Positions 52,873 to 63,834 of a DNA stretch of 64,000 bases are shown here, one piece after another. Under the pieces are notes generated by a model. The model ran no database searches. It saw only the letters and a list, made by a program, of their open reading frames with translations, and was not told where the DNA came from. The number at the start of each line of letters is the position of its first letter. The first letter of the stretch is position 1. The position numbers were made by a program, and so were the translations under genes. The DNA is from Aplectana chamaeleonis. Its lineage: Eukaryota; Nematoda; Chromadorea; Rhabditida; Cosmocercidae. The stretch is from contig JAPDOI010000155.1 of the NCBI GenBank assembly GCA_029168955.1, positions 186,001 through 250,000 of the forward strand. The letters run 5' to 3'.

Positions 52873-53290
52873 TTAAGGACTGACATTAACCTTCGCCGAC
52901 GATACGGCTGAGGTTACGCCTTCTGGTGGCAAATCGAACGCTTGCTTTGGCATTCAAGGCAGAGATGAGAAGAATGACACGGCAGTATGAGAAAATCTGT
53001 GTTGGGTACACAAAGCATACGCGGATGAGAGTGTATACGGAGAAAGTAGTATTTATAAGTATTTGTGCCAAACTCAGACAGTGAGAGCCGCAGACAGCTG
53101 GCGAAAAGGGGCTAGATTCTCAGTAGCCGGCGGCAACTGCTGGCATTTACCTGGCCAATGGCAATTACAAGGCCGACAGCTTCTCTTGGCGCCAAGTTGT
53201 CTTAAGGCTACTCTCAAAGGAGTTTGCGACTCATCGCATTTTAAAGAGTTATCAACTTTGATCACTGATATGATTGATATGTTATATGTA

Positions 53291-53913
53291 TAGTCTACAG
53301 CACTGGAAGTAGGACCTGGTGAGGTTGCGGACTCGTCCTAACATACGGTAGTTTGTTAGTGGTATCACTCATTTTTCCGAAACAGCTCGGTGAATCGGTG
53401 AGTCTGTGTTTTCACCGAGACGACTACTCCTGTGGAAGCAATGAAAACAGGTGAGAATGTGAGAGTGGAAACAAAATCTCACCGACCAATCTAAGTTATT
53501 CCGAAAATATGAGTGATAACACAATCAGACTGCAGTATGTTAGGAAGAGTCCGCAACCTCACCAGGGGTCGTATTCGCCATCAACCCGCCGGGGAGTCGA
53601 AGGGTAGATGAGGTGAAATTTCAGTACAAAGTGCGCGCTCCACGGCCACCTCTCGCCTTACTTGGCTTCCCTCGCGACCGCCGGAATTTTTCGAATAGCA
53701 TAGCTGAAGAATGGCCGCTTCGCGATGGAATCTTTATCTTTTCGCAGTGATGTCGATGCGTAACACAGTTTGCATTTCCATCTTACATGGTGTAAGATGG
53801 GTTGATCTGCTCCTCTGCCGCGCGCGGTATCATCCATTCCGCTTCCCTTCGACTACCCTCGGCGGGTTATTGGCGAATACGACCCCAGGTCCTATTTCCA
53901 TTGCTGTAGACTA
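53291..53913. mobile_element. TA-target MITE, TAGTCTACAGCA termini, copy 2, with nested insertion
   Basis: Ends TAGTCTACAGCACTGGAAGT and the complement of TAGTCTACAGCAATGGAAAT, flanked by TA. Without the nested element (53567-53884) it would be about 300 bp, like copy 1. Confidence 0.9.
53567..53884. mobile_element. MITE nested in another MITE, 5-bp target duplication
   Basis: 318 bp with ends GGTCGTATTCGCCATCAACC and the complement of GGTCGTATTCGCCAATAACC; inverted repeats of about 37 bp continue to GTCGAAGGG. CCAGG is duplicated at 53562-53566 and 53885-53889. Because the host MITE is known from copy 1, the insertion point is certain. The superfamily is not assigned. Confidence 0.9.
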
Positions 53914-53929
53914 TATACGGCGGTTCAGT

Positions 53930-54768
53930 TCATGAGTGATGACTCAACACTTCGATGTTGGCCCTGGAATGTGACCTGAAGTCACTGTGAAGACGCCAGC
54001 ACATCTGTGCCACCTGAGATCCCGTTTATAGTTGGTGCAAAATGATATGGGGCCTGCTGTGACTCGCCGTGGCGTGCTGTGACCCGGCGTGATCTACCGT
54101 AACCTGCTGTGACCAGCCTGGTAGAAACGAATGAAAAACATGGCGAAGTGAGGTTGAGAAAATCATACCACGGTCAGCGGTTAGGGACCTCCTCCCCCTC
54201 ACCTCAACCCCCCCCCCCTCGAGCATTGGGGGATTCCTCTCAGGCCTCGGTCATAGCTGGTTGATCGGACGTAGCCAGTCTAGTTGATACACATCAAAAG
54301 CATTAAAATTGGGATGCGAAAAATCCCTATGTGGCCGACCGGAGCTCACCGTGACCTGCTGTGACCCGCCCGGTCGACAGGTATGTAATACATTCCACAT
54401 CCCGGATGAAGAAACAACCGATGTTCCCTATTGTGACACACCGTGACCTGCCTTAAGCTATCCGTCCGTTACGTATGAAAAACATGGTGGAGGAAGGTCG
54501 AGAAAAACACGCGTGGACAAAGGATTGCTCGTGTTCGGAGAAATAGTGAATCAGAGAAATATAGGCCCGTAGTAAAGCCGGCGAAAATTTTAGTTCAGCC
54601 TAGCTGAATCCATGTTCTGAAAAGAATTCAGACAAGCCGCACATATTTCAGACGTGCGTTTTGTAAGAGAGCGACCTAGGCTGAGTAAAAAAAGTCAGCA
54701 AGAAACAAGATAGGCTGAATCACTCAGTCAGATCTGACTGAGTAGATTCAGTCGGATCTGACTGAATC
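53930..54768. other. No gene seen; degenerate GTGACC repeats
   Basis: CTGTGACCCGCCGTGACC-like words recur at 54055-54125 and 54345-54450. No gene is supportable. Confidence 0.4.
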
Positions 54769-56650
54769 CCGTTTTGCCCCTACCCTCGTGGAGTGGGATC
54801 GGGTTCCGATGGGGATATTATCACACTTCTCGATTGGACCTCGATAATAGAGTCGATGCAGCTCATCCATTAACGGTGTAGGCCGGCCTTGGACCCCAAG
54901 TGCTCCTGATCATCAATACATTTAAGACTTATTTCTTATTTTATTTCGGAAAATAACCCAAGTGTTTGTGTTAGTTTTTCTCATGTAGTGTATAAGAAAC
55001 ACTGCAGGCGGAAATGCGATGAGCTGAGAGCTTGCTCCCCTCCCTCCCTACTGGCCGCACCCATGACGAACCCCCCCCCCTCTGTGATTATCACAACATA
55101 GGCTCGACCCTGACTCTGATGTGGTAACTATGTATGCGATTTGAGATCGGAAAAAATTCATTTACTTTGAGAAATTATAAGACGTCTTCGCGAATCAACA
55201 AAATTCACACGTCTTCTTGCACTGGAACTGAGCTATCATCTGGAAGGCTGGATCGGTGCATTTGCCATTTCTTTTCAGTTCCTGGCACGCAGGCAAAGGA
55301 ATGTTGTCCGCGCATGGCTGAAACAGAAAGGATAGCGATTGAAATTGCAGATTATATAGACCTCAGACTCTCCTGAAATAAAAACCTCTGATTTTGGTTG
55401 TCATAAAGCACGCCAACGGTTTCCACTCCATCAACCAAACTATTGTTTCTCCAACGATGGCGTACAGAATTCTAGTCATGCGTACCCTCTTGTAGATTTT
55501 TCAATACAACTGTATTGAATAATCAATTATCATCCAGAATAGAAAATCTAGGGATTGCAGGCAATCGGTAGGAGGCGCAGCTCCCTTTGCTTGCAGCAGA
55601 ATTCGATCCCCGCTTGAGGTCTAGCAAACCTCTTCCCTCCGATGCTGCTAAATTCTTAGGAGATTCATTTGAAAAGAGCAGGGCACATACGTGATGATAG
55701 TCTGTCTCCCTTCAGTGATTGCGTAGCCCCATCCTCATCTCCATCAGGCTTCAACATAAACGGTAGTACTCTAGAAAAAAAACCACCCAAGGCCACAGTG
55801 GATTGGGGACGTTTTGTCTTCACCTCTGTCCTTACCCATTAGGGCATGCCTACAAGTACGCCGCGAAGCACCGTGGCTGCTCACGCTTTTTTATTAAGAA
55901 GTTTCCACCATGACGAAAATTTCTCGGATTTGATCGAAACTGTCTCTCCGCGAATAAAGAACTCTGTCTTATTCCTCCCCTGTAGTAAAGATGCTATGTA
56001 TTCTCGATAGGATTATTTTTCACGCTTGAAACAACCATCTTGTGTGACTTCCCACTGAAACCCGGATGTTGATCCATGGGAAGAGATGCAAAGTCTCACC
56101 TGTGCCGACACAGAATCAAGGTTGAAGGCGGTCAGAAGGATGAGCACGCAGAACACTTGAAGGAACATCTCGATACTGCACCTCTCAATGGATGTTTCAA
56201 TGATGCTCCAGGGCTTCTTTTATTGAGGAGCAGCTTTGTTTATGCAGACCATTTTTGGGAGAATCACAAAGAGGCGAAAGGCATGCTCCGGAAAAAAAGT
56301 GAAAACTTTCTGGTAATGCCAGCCGTGTTGACCGATTTAAGTTTGCCCAGAGTCTGAATGAGAGAGAAGAGGGTTTGTACAGGTGTATGACCTTTCAATT
56401 CCAAATCATTTCCAATCTGAAGCGCTTCTCTCACGCAATATTATTACTTCCCTTTCTGAGTGAAACACCAAAGGAAAGGCTATGAAACGATTCATCAACG
56501 CCATGCTAAACACCGAGTGTTAGACACAGTCAATTCTCGTCCGATTCGCCATGTCAGACAAACTCTGTACACATATCCCGAATGAAAATGGTCAGTGGAA
56601 CCCGTGCCGGACTTCACATGATTTCAAAAAAGTACAATCTTTCGAAGGTT
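54769..56650 (-). repeat. Right arm of the inverted gene duplication
   Basis: The complement of about 50400-52371, starting at CCCGTTTTGCCCCTACC. It lacks the MITE of the left arm and has about 400 bp of extra intron sequence (roughly 55640-56075). Confidence 0.8.
55195..56168 (-). CDS. Secreted single-domain ShKT peptide, intact copy B
   Basis: Two exons on the minus strand. Exon 1 (56168-56100) encodes a 23-residue signal peptide: MFLQVF start, hydrophobic core, small residues before Ala-Gln. It ends at CAG/GTGAGA. Exon 2 (55317-55195) follows a TTTCAG acceptor and encodes 40 residues and TGA, with six cysteines at mature positions 2, 11, 20, 33, 37 and 40. This C-x8-C-x8-C-x12-C-x3-C-x2-C pattern, with Asp after the first Cys and Lys-Thr before the fifth, is the ShKT (SXC) fold held by three disulfides. 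The total is 63 aa, so it is a signal peptide plus one domain. Such peptides in parasitic nematodes are secreted and some act on potassium channels or host lymphocytes (family knowledge); the role here is unknown. The intron is 782 bp. Copy A is an inverted paralogue. Confidence 0.85.
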
Positions 56651-56685
56651 TGGCTGCATAGCGCACATGGTGGTTCTTAGTTTAA

Positions 56686-57141
56686 AGGCAACTTGCATGC
56701 CCGTAAACGTGGTTGAGATCACTACGGAAAAAAAGAAGGTTACGGCTCAGAATACAACGCCTACGCGTTTCAAAGCGTCAAAAACGACCTACGACGCCGC
56801 TACACGAATAAGACCTACCCCGTATTTGTCCGCCCCCTGCCTTCCTCCCCAAATCAGGAGTGTTGGGCCATTCCCACCGTCGACGACGTCTGTGGGTTGC
56901 GCAATCAGTACAATAAGTAGACCACATACATCGATGACGGTGGAAATTGCCCAGCACCCCTGTTTTGGAGGAGGACGCAAAAACAGGGGGAGGGCAGATA
57001 CAGGGGCCGGGGCCAAACTCTCTCTCGTGTGTTATTGCGGGTCGTTTTTCACGCTTCGAAATGCGTAGGCGTTATGTTCTGAGCCATAATATTCTATTTC
57101 CGTAGTCATCTCAATCACGTTCACGAGCGTGTATGCTGCCT
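56686..57141. mobile_element. TTAA-target foldback MITE, family T3, copy 2
   Basis: 456 bp, inverted halves with GCGTCAAAAACGACCTACGA mirrored by GGTCGTTTTTCACGCTTCG. The left flank is TTAA, the right TTTA. Sister of 8687-9143. Confidence 0.88.
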
Positions 57142-57624
57142 TTACCCTGATCGGAAATCTGAAGGAAAAACAGAAGTGTTCAAATCCTACTTATAAGGTG
57201 CAGATTTACAATCATCATCAATACAGCAGTTGTGTTGGGCTGTGGGCGTTCCGAAATTCCGATTATATATTTGTTAAAAGTGGTATTAAATTGTATCAAT
57301 AGGTAGGTGACGGAATCATTCGACTGCCGAAAACCCCATCGAAATTTCTACCTGAACGCGTGCGGGCAATCGCGTTTGTCTATGGAGCAAACCGTTAGCC
57401 GTGGGTCGTGGGAACCCCTCTGATTGTGAGGCATCTGACTCAATTAAAACTCGATGCGTGAGCGGTTCTGCCGCCAATCAACTATGGCCCATCAGGTAAG
57501 GTCGGCACGGATAGTACTGATAGTTTGCGTTCCTTGTTGTGCATTGGCACGAACTGGCACCGAGTTTGCGACAACGCATAATGAAGGACAATGAGTACCA
57601 GTGCGATCCGTGCCGAATTGTAAG
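57142..57624. other. No gene seen
   Basis: Unremarkable; contains GGCACCGAGTTTGCG near 57551, related to the palindrome at 36167. Confidence 0.4.
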
Positions 57625-57865
57625 TAAACTCCACCCGAATAGGACTGTCCGCCCACGCAGTCGGCGTGCGAGTCCAACGTCCCTCGCCAAGGGATTCATT
57701 CGGTTCATAAATCGATTAATAGGACTACTGGCTAATAGTGAATAATATCTCAGCCAGCTGCTTGCAGGTGTAAGAAGGCTCGTTCGAACAATGTCAGTTG
57801 TGACGGCCACTCAACACGCACGCCGGCCGCGTGGGCGGACAGTCTCATTCAGACAGACCTGTTAG
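57625..57865. mobile_element. MITE with GTCCGCCCACGCGG-type termini, copy 3
   Basis: The left end carries GACTGTCCGCCCACGCAGTC; the right end is the complement of GACTGTCCGCCCACGCGGCC. Same family as 10252-10489 and 21848-22140. Exact ends are uncertain. Confidence 0.7.
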
Positions 57866-57869
57866 GAGT

Positions 57870-58480
57870 TGTACGCCTCACAAAATACCAAACGATGACA
57901 GCGTTGGCCTACAATACGCTTATGAGTTCGATTCGCGAAACGATGGAGTTTTCAGGCTTCAAGCGCTTCGCTTAATCCAAGCTGCTCAACAGTGTTGTGG
58001 CTTGAGTTTTGCGTTTCAACTTTCCTATGATACATGTTTTGATCTCTGACGACTTGAACGTTTCGCTTGTACCCTATCGCTCCAGCCGCGAAGCGGCTGG
58101 AGAGGTTTGGTTTTGCCCGGGACTTGTGATCACTTAGAATTCTGTAAAGTAGTTAATAAAACCTGTTAAACGAATTCTCCAGAGATTTCCATCGGGATAT
58201 AGGTGAGAGGGTCCAGGAGGCACATGCTGAGAAAATTTGAGCCAAATCGGTTCAAAACTAACAAAGTTAGATCGGCGATACCTTAGCAAAAATTCTTGTT
58301 GTGCGTGTAACTCGTTGCTGCTTCCTGCTTCCTGCTTCTCGCTTCGTGCTTCGCTCCTCGTGCGTTGCGCACCCTTAGTAGTGGCCACTGGCAATGGTCG
58401 CAGGCGATCAGTTGGGCAGGCAGGTGAGTTGGTATGTGGACAGATAAGCGGGCTGGTGAGTAGGTAGACAATGAGTACTT
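57870..58480. other. No gene seen; one strong hairpin
   Basis: A perfect 10-bp stem (CTCCAGCCGC GAA GCGGCTGGAG) lies at 58080-58102. It shares GCCGCGAAGCGGC with the 3' hairpin of the Helitron-like element ending at 39225. Confidence 0.5.
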
Positions 58481-58481
58481 A

Positions 58482-59330
58482 CTGTTTAACATTAACTAAT
58501 TAACCTTTTACTACTTATCATATCAAGTGATATTATCAGTTGGTAGGCCAAATCGCTAAAAGACGTCGTAGGCTGTACTTTTCGATAGGAAGGGACAAGG
58601 GAAGTGACTAACAAGTTTGTTACCTACTGTTTAACATTAACAACTTCACCTTTTACTACTTATCATATCATATGATCTTGTCAGTTGATAGATCAAATCG
58701 CTAAAACACGTCGTAGGCTGTACTTTTCGATGGGAAGGGACAAGGAAAGTGACTATCAAGTTTGTTACTTACTGTTTAACATTAACTACTTCACCTACTA
58801 CTGCTTATCATATCAAGTGATATTATCAGTTGGCAGATGAAATCGCTAAAACACGTACTTTTTTGTAGGGAAGGGACAGGGGAAGTGACTAACAAGTTTG
58901 TTACCTACTGTTTAACATTAACTACTTCACTTATTACTGCTTATCATATCAAGTGATGTTATCAGTTGGTAGATCAAATCGCTAAAACACGTCGTAGGCT
59001 GTACTTTTCGATGGGAAGGGACAGGGGAAGTGACTAACAAGTTTGTTACCTACTGTTTAACATTAACTACTTCACTTATTACTGCTTATCATATCAAGTG
59101 ATGTTATCAGTTGATAGATCAAATCGCTAAAACACGTCGTAGGCTGTACTTTTCGATGGGAAGGGACAAGGAAAGTGACTATCAAGTTTGTTACTTACTG
59201 TTTAACATTAACTACTTCACCTACTACGGCTTATCATATCAAGTGATATTATCAGTTGGCAGATGAAATCGCTAAAACACGTACTTTTTCGTAGGGAAGG
59301 GACAGGAGAAGTTACTAACAAGTTTGTTAC
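58482..59330 (+). repeat. 145-bp tandem repeat, six units in two trimers
   Basis: Unit starts (CTGTTTAACATTAAC) are near 58482, 58628, 58772, 58908, 59053 and 59198. Units 3 and 6 share the same short form lacking CGTCGTAGGCTGTACTTTT, and units 2 and 5 share other variants, so the array is two copies of a trimer of about 426 bp. Confidence 0.93.
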
Positions 59331-59332
59331 TC

Positions 59333-59530
59333 TCTGATGACGGCATCAAAGTGCATGGGGCATGTGACAACGTCATCAGAACGTCGTGCCAAGTACATAG
59401 GGCATCTGCTGACGTCATCAAGACGTCGTGCCCAGGTCGTGCTAAGTGCATAGGGCATCTTATGACGTCATCAGGATGTCGTGTAAAGTACACACGGCAT
59501 CTGATGACGCCATCAGGATGTCGAGGAAAG
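59333..59530 (+). repeat. Short tandem repeat with TGACGTCA palindromes
   Basis: Four degenerate units of about 46-56 bp containing GGGCATCTGMTGACGTCATC and then ACGTCGTG. Two units carry the full palindrome TGACGTCA. Confidence 0.85.
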
Positions 59531-59645
59531 TGAGTCGCGCATTATTTGTAGCGTGCGCAACAAGTCAATCACTTACTGATTGTCATATCAATCCATGCTA
59601 TTTGGAAAATATTGAAGATTTTTACAGATATTACTTCGTAATATC

Positions 59646-60830
59646 AATAAAAAGTGAACAATTCTATCAAAAAGAGGTCTTTCAAGCGAAAGAGGTTTGG
59701 TTGGCGTCAGAAACGTTCCAACAAAAAGGGAACAATAGGCAAGTACGATGAGGAGAGTCTACAAAAATTGAACAATATTTTCTGAGACTGATTTTCTTGG
59801 CCGAAACTGCTTAAAGGCAGTGGTCACGATGAAAAACGTTATCGAAAAAACTACAAAAATCAGCTTAGATCAAAAACAGCTGAAAAACTGTGAAAGTAGC
59901 GCGGTGAAAAACAGTCTACAAATAGAGTTTCTAGGGTCCCAAGAAGCTAGTTCGTGCACACGTGCACAGCGATGACGAAACAGATCGCAGTCTCATGCCG
60001 AGCAGTCAAAAATCATCGACATTCAGAGGACGAAATAAATGCAAATTTAACGAATAAAAACAGTTGAATAATGAAAGCATCACTTCAGTCAATGTTTTTG
60101 ACTAGATGTGTACATAAATTCGAAGGTTCATTGATTGACATTCAATTTCAAGCTAGCTGATGTTCTTGATATAAGAGGTCATCGATGCCGATGATGTGGA
60201 GAGGGCTCGTCCACCATCAAAAGGCAAGAAAGTTCAGGTTTCAAATTCGGCCCAGAACAGTGGTTTTTTCGCGATTTTTTCTTATAGGTCCTACTACTCG
60301 AGACCCAGGAAAGGATTTGGAGAGAAAAAGACGACAAGCATATTTGATCGCGACCACTGCCTTTAACAGCGAAAACAAACCGTTGCGGTGTTTCACACGG
60401 AAGCACTCTGTGGTTCCAAATAGTCTCCGATTATGCGAGTAACGATAAAAATGTATAATTATGTGCACCTACTAGTTATCATCAGATGAGAAAATGATTT
60501 CAACTTTACCTACACAGACGGCTAGCTCCAGCTGCTACGAGAAGCGAACTCAAAGTGCAGCATGAAATAAGAGTATTTTCTTATAATCTCGTCAAGAATA
60601 GAACTCCATTCTTGGAAACCATTGAACGCTTCCTCGTGAAATGCCACAACGGTTTGTTTTCGCTGTTCAGAAGTTTCGGCCAAGAAAATCAGTCTCAGAA
60701 AATATTGTTCAATTTTTGTAGACTCTCCTCATCCTACTTGCCTATTGTTCCCTTTTTGTTGGAACGTTTCTGACGCCAACCAAACCTCTTTCGCTAGGAA
60801 GACCCCTTTTTGATAGAATGCACCTAGTTA
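59646..60830. mobile_element. Foldback element split by a TTAA MITE
   Basis: The left arm (59646-59810 plus 60367 to about 60400) mirrors the right arm (about 60638-60826): CCAACAAAAAGGGAACAATA against TATTGTTCCCTTTTTGTTGG, and CAGCGAAAACAAACCGTTG against CAACGGTTTGTTTTCGCTG. The right arm is uninterrupted. Confidence 0.88.
59815..60362. mobile_element. TTAA-target MITE, family T5, inside a foldback arm
   Basis: 548 bp with ends AGGCAGTGGTCACGAT and GATCGCGACCACTGCCT, flanked by exact TTAA on both sides (59811-59814, 60363-60366). The mirror arm reads TGAA with no insert. Confidence 0.92.
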
Positions 60831-61400
60831 TCGCTTTTTCTCACGTGTCTTATGCGTCGTAATCAATCAATCAATCGATGTTATCGATTTTATCGAGCGA
60901 TGGCTTGGGTGAATTCTCGGTTGAGCCTTTATTTCTGCTGATTAGGAGGATTTTGGAAGTGCTCAAAAATGTTCCGAATTTGACTTTAAATTTGTTCAGG
61001 GGGGTTACATATTTGAACTGCTGATCGCGATTCTGAGGCTTATTGGTCAATTTTCCGAAGTTTTCTTGTTAATTCGTTCGAATCTTCCTATAGGGGAGAA
61101 ATTTGTGTGCAATACGCGACTTTAGACGATTTCCGCAACGCTACGACAAATGTGGCTCAAATTGTTTCCCTGGGTTTTATCTGGGTTGCTTAACACAAAT
61201 TTGGGATACATTTGTCGGCTTCGGATAGATTAATGTAGATTACGGTGAGTGTGCGGTAGTTAGGTCAAAAAAAATTTTTGGCAAACAATTACCAGGGTAT
61301 TTGGAGCTCTGTTGAAACCCTTCACAGTTTAGCCATATCGGTCTGATTTCATTGAGAAAGGAAAGACTCGAAACTCAGCCGACTTCCATTTCTGAAGGCA
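60831..61400. other. No gene seen
   Basis: No gene or long repeat supported; ends at the 5' terminus of Helitron B. Confidence 0.4.
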
Positions 61401-62845
61401 TCCTACTATATATATTTTGGTAAATTTGTGTGTGCGTGTGTGTGTTTATGTATGTGTGCGTTTCTCTGTGTGTTTGTTTGACCGTTTATTCGGCTTGACT
61501 TTCAAGACGGGCAACCTAACGGGGATGGGCTCAAGAGCGCGCAGAACGCCGTAGAAAGTGTGTGGGACCCAAGTGGAAGTGCGTAGGACGCCGTAGAAAG
61601 TGTGCGGGACCCAAGGTAGAGTGCGCCGGACGACGTAGAAAGTGTGCGGGACCCGAGTGAGAGTGCGCCAGACGCCGTATAATGTGTGCGGGACCCAAGT
61701 GGGAATGCGCAGGACGCCGTAGAAAGTGTGCGGGACCTTAGGTAGAGGGCGCCGGACGACGTAGAAAGTGTGCGGGACCCAAGGTAGAGTGTGCCGGACG
61801 CCGTAGAAAGTGTGCGGGCTCAAAGTGGAGAGTGCGCCGGACGCCGTGGAAAGTGTGCGGGACCCAAGTGGAAGTGCGTAGGACGCCGTAGAAAGTGTGC
61901 GGGACCCATGGGAGTGCGCAAGACGCCGAAGAAGTGGGCGGGACCCAGGTGGGAGTGCGCAGGACGCCGAAAAAGTGTGCGGGACCCAAGTGGGAGTGCG
62001 CAGGACGCCGTAGAAAGTGTGCGGGACCCAGGTGGAAGTGCGTAGGACGCCGTAGAAATGTGCGGGACCCAAGTGGAGTGCGTAGGACGCCGTAGAAAGT
62101 GTGCGGGACCCAAGTGGGAGTGCAGAGGACGCCGTAGAAAGTGTGCGGGACCCAAGGTAGAGTGCGCCGGACGCCGTAGAAAGTGTGCGGGACCGAAGTG
62201 GGAGAGCGCAGAGCGTTACTTCAGAATCACTATGTGCGTCTAAAAGAGAGCGTACACCACTCCTTTCTTCAGGTCCTCCCGTTCACTACTAATTTCAACT
62301 GCTTAGCTGTTTGTATGCACTAACTTTTCTAAATCGGGTTTATATACGATGAAAATAAAAGTTAATCAAAATCTGCATTAATAAAACACAAACATCATTC
62401 TACTTCCTTTGGCAGTGAAAGTAGCAGGGGTGTCGGTTGATCATGGAGGCGTTTACTAAATCTCAAACAGCGGTTGTCTTTATCTTTACAGAATTGAATA
62501 TAAATGAACTACCACTTTAGGACCTCTTAAAGCTAGGTAAGAGGTCGGTGTGCAATCACATAAGAAAGAGGAGGTTAGCAGGAGGTTTGCATGGTTTGAA
62601 ATAGTTTGTAATTTCTGATTCCTCGAGCGTTTTCGTCGAAACCAGCTCACGTGCTGGCGCAACCGTACTCCAGCAACAGAGGCCGGCGATGGCCGGCAAG
62701 CGTGAGAACTTCTGAACGCCATCTCAGATTAGCGGAGTTCGATTCATTCGCCTTATACTTAAGATGCCGGCGAAGCCGGTCAAATGAACCGGCATGCCCG
62801 GACCCAGCGGCAGAGGCCGGCGTGAGCCGGCGACGACGCCGCTGG
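61401..62845 (+). mobile_element. Non-autonomous Helitron copy B carrying satellite array 7
   Basis: It starts TCCTACTATATATATTTTGG after an A (identical to copy A over 20 bases) and ends GCCGGC GTGA GCCGGC, 10 bases, CTGG, then T. 1445 bp. In order: TG-rich leader, array 7 (about 61545-62210), the AATCACTATGTGCGTCT block, a diverged unique region, and several small GC hairpins (62683, 62764, 62813). No Rep/helicase. It is followed immediately by copy C. Confidence 0.83.
61545..62210 (-). repeat. Satellite array 7 (42-bp family) inside Helitron B
   Basis: About 16 units reading GCCGTAGAAAGTGTGCGGGA. Positions 61444-61818, covering the leader and early units, match 62865-63239 with no difference that I can see. 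Confidence 0.93.
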
Positions 62846-63766
62846 TATTTTGGTACGTGTGTGTGTTTATGTATGTGTGCGTTTCTCTGTGTGTTTGTTT
62901 GACCGTTTATTCGGCTTGACTTTCAAGACGGGCAACCTAACGGGGATGGGCTCAAGAGCGCGCAGAACGCCGTAGAAAGTGTGTGGGACCCAAGTGGAAG
63001 TGCGTAGGACGCCGTAGAAAGTGTGCGGGACCCAAGGTAGAGTGCGCCGGACGACGTAGAAAGTGTGCGGGACCCGAGTGAGAGTGCGCCAGACGCCGTA
63101 TAATGTGTGCGGGACCCAAGTGGGAATGCGCAGGACGCCGTAGAAAGTGTGCGGGACCTTAGGTAGAGGGCGCCGGACGACGTAGAAAGTGTGCGGGACC
63201 CAAGGTAGAGTGTGCCGGACGCCGTAGAAAGTGTGCGGGACCCGAGTGAGAGTGCGCCGGACGCCGTGGAAAGTGTGCGGGACCCGAGTGAGAGTGCGCC
63301 GGACGCCGTAGAAAGTGTGCGGGATCTAAGTGGGAGTGCGCAGGACGCCGTAGAAAGTGGGAGTGCGCCGGACGCCGTAGAAAGTGTGCGGGACCCGAGT
63401 GAGCAGTGCGCCGGACGCCGTAGAAAGTGGGCGCAGGACCCAAGTGGGAGTACGCAGGACGCCGTATAATGTGTGCGGGACCCAAGTGGAGACAGCGCCG
63501 GGACGCCGTAGAAAGTGTGTGGGACCCGAGTGAGAAAGCGCCGGACGCCGTAGAAAGTGTGCGGGACCCGAGTGAGAGTGTGCGGACGCCGTAGAAAGTG
63601 TGCGGGACCCAAGGGTGCGAGAGCGGTCGCCGTCGAAACTGTGCGGGACCGAAGTGGGAGTGCGCGGGGCGCCGCATAAAATGTGTGAGACCCGAGGGAG
63701 ATCGCGCCGTAGGAAGTAAGTGAGACCTAAAGGGAGCGCTGGACGCCGTAGAAAACATGTGAGACT

Positions 63767-63834
<68 letters not shown>

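Noticed and set aside
52886..53071. LTFADDTAEV reading near 52890 as an RT catalytic motif
   Set aside because: No other RT motif lies on either side and the frame stops soon after; most likely chance.
58080..58150. Hairpin GCCGC-GAA-GCGGC followed by CTTGT as another Helitron 3' end
   Set aside because: The hairpin lies 20 bases from CTTG, too far, and no satellite or 5' end is nearby.
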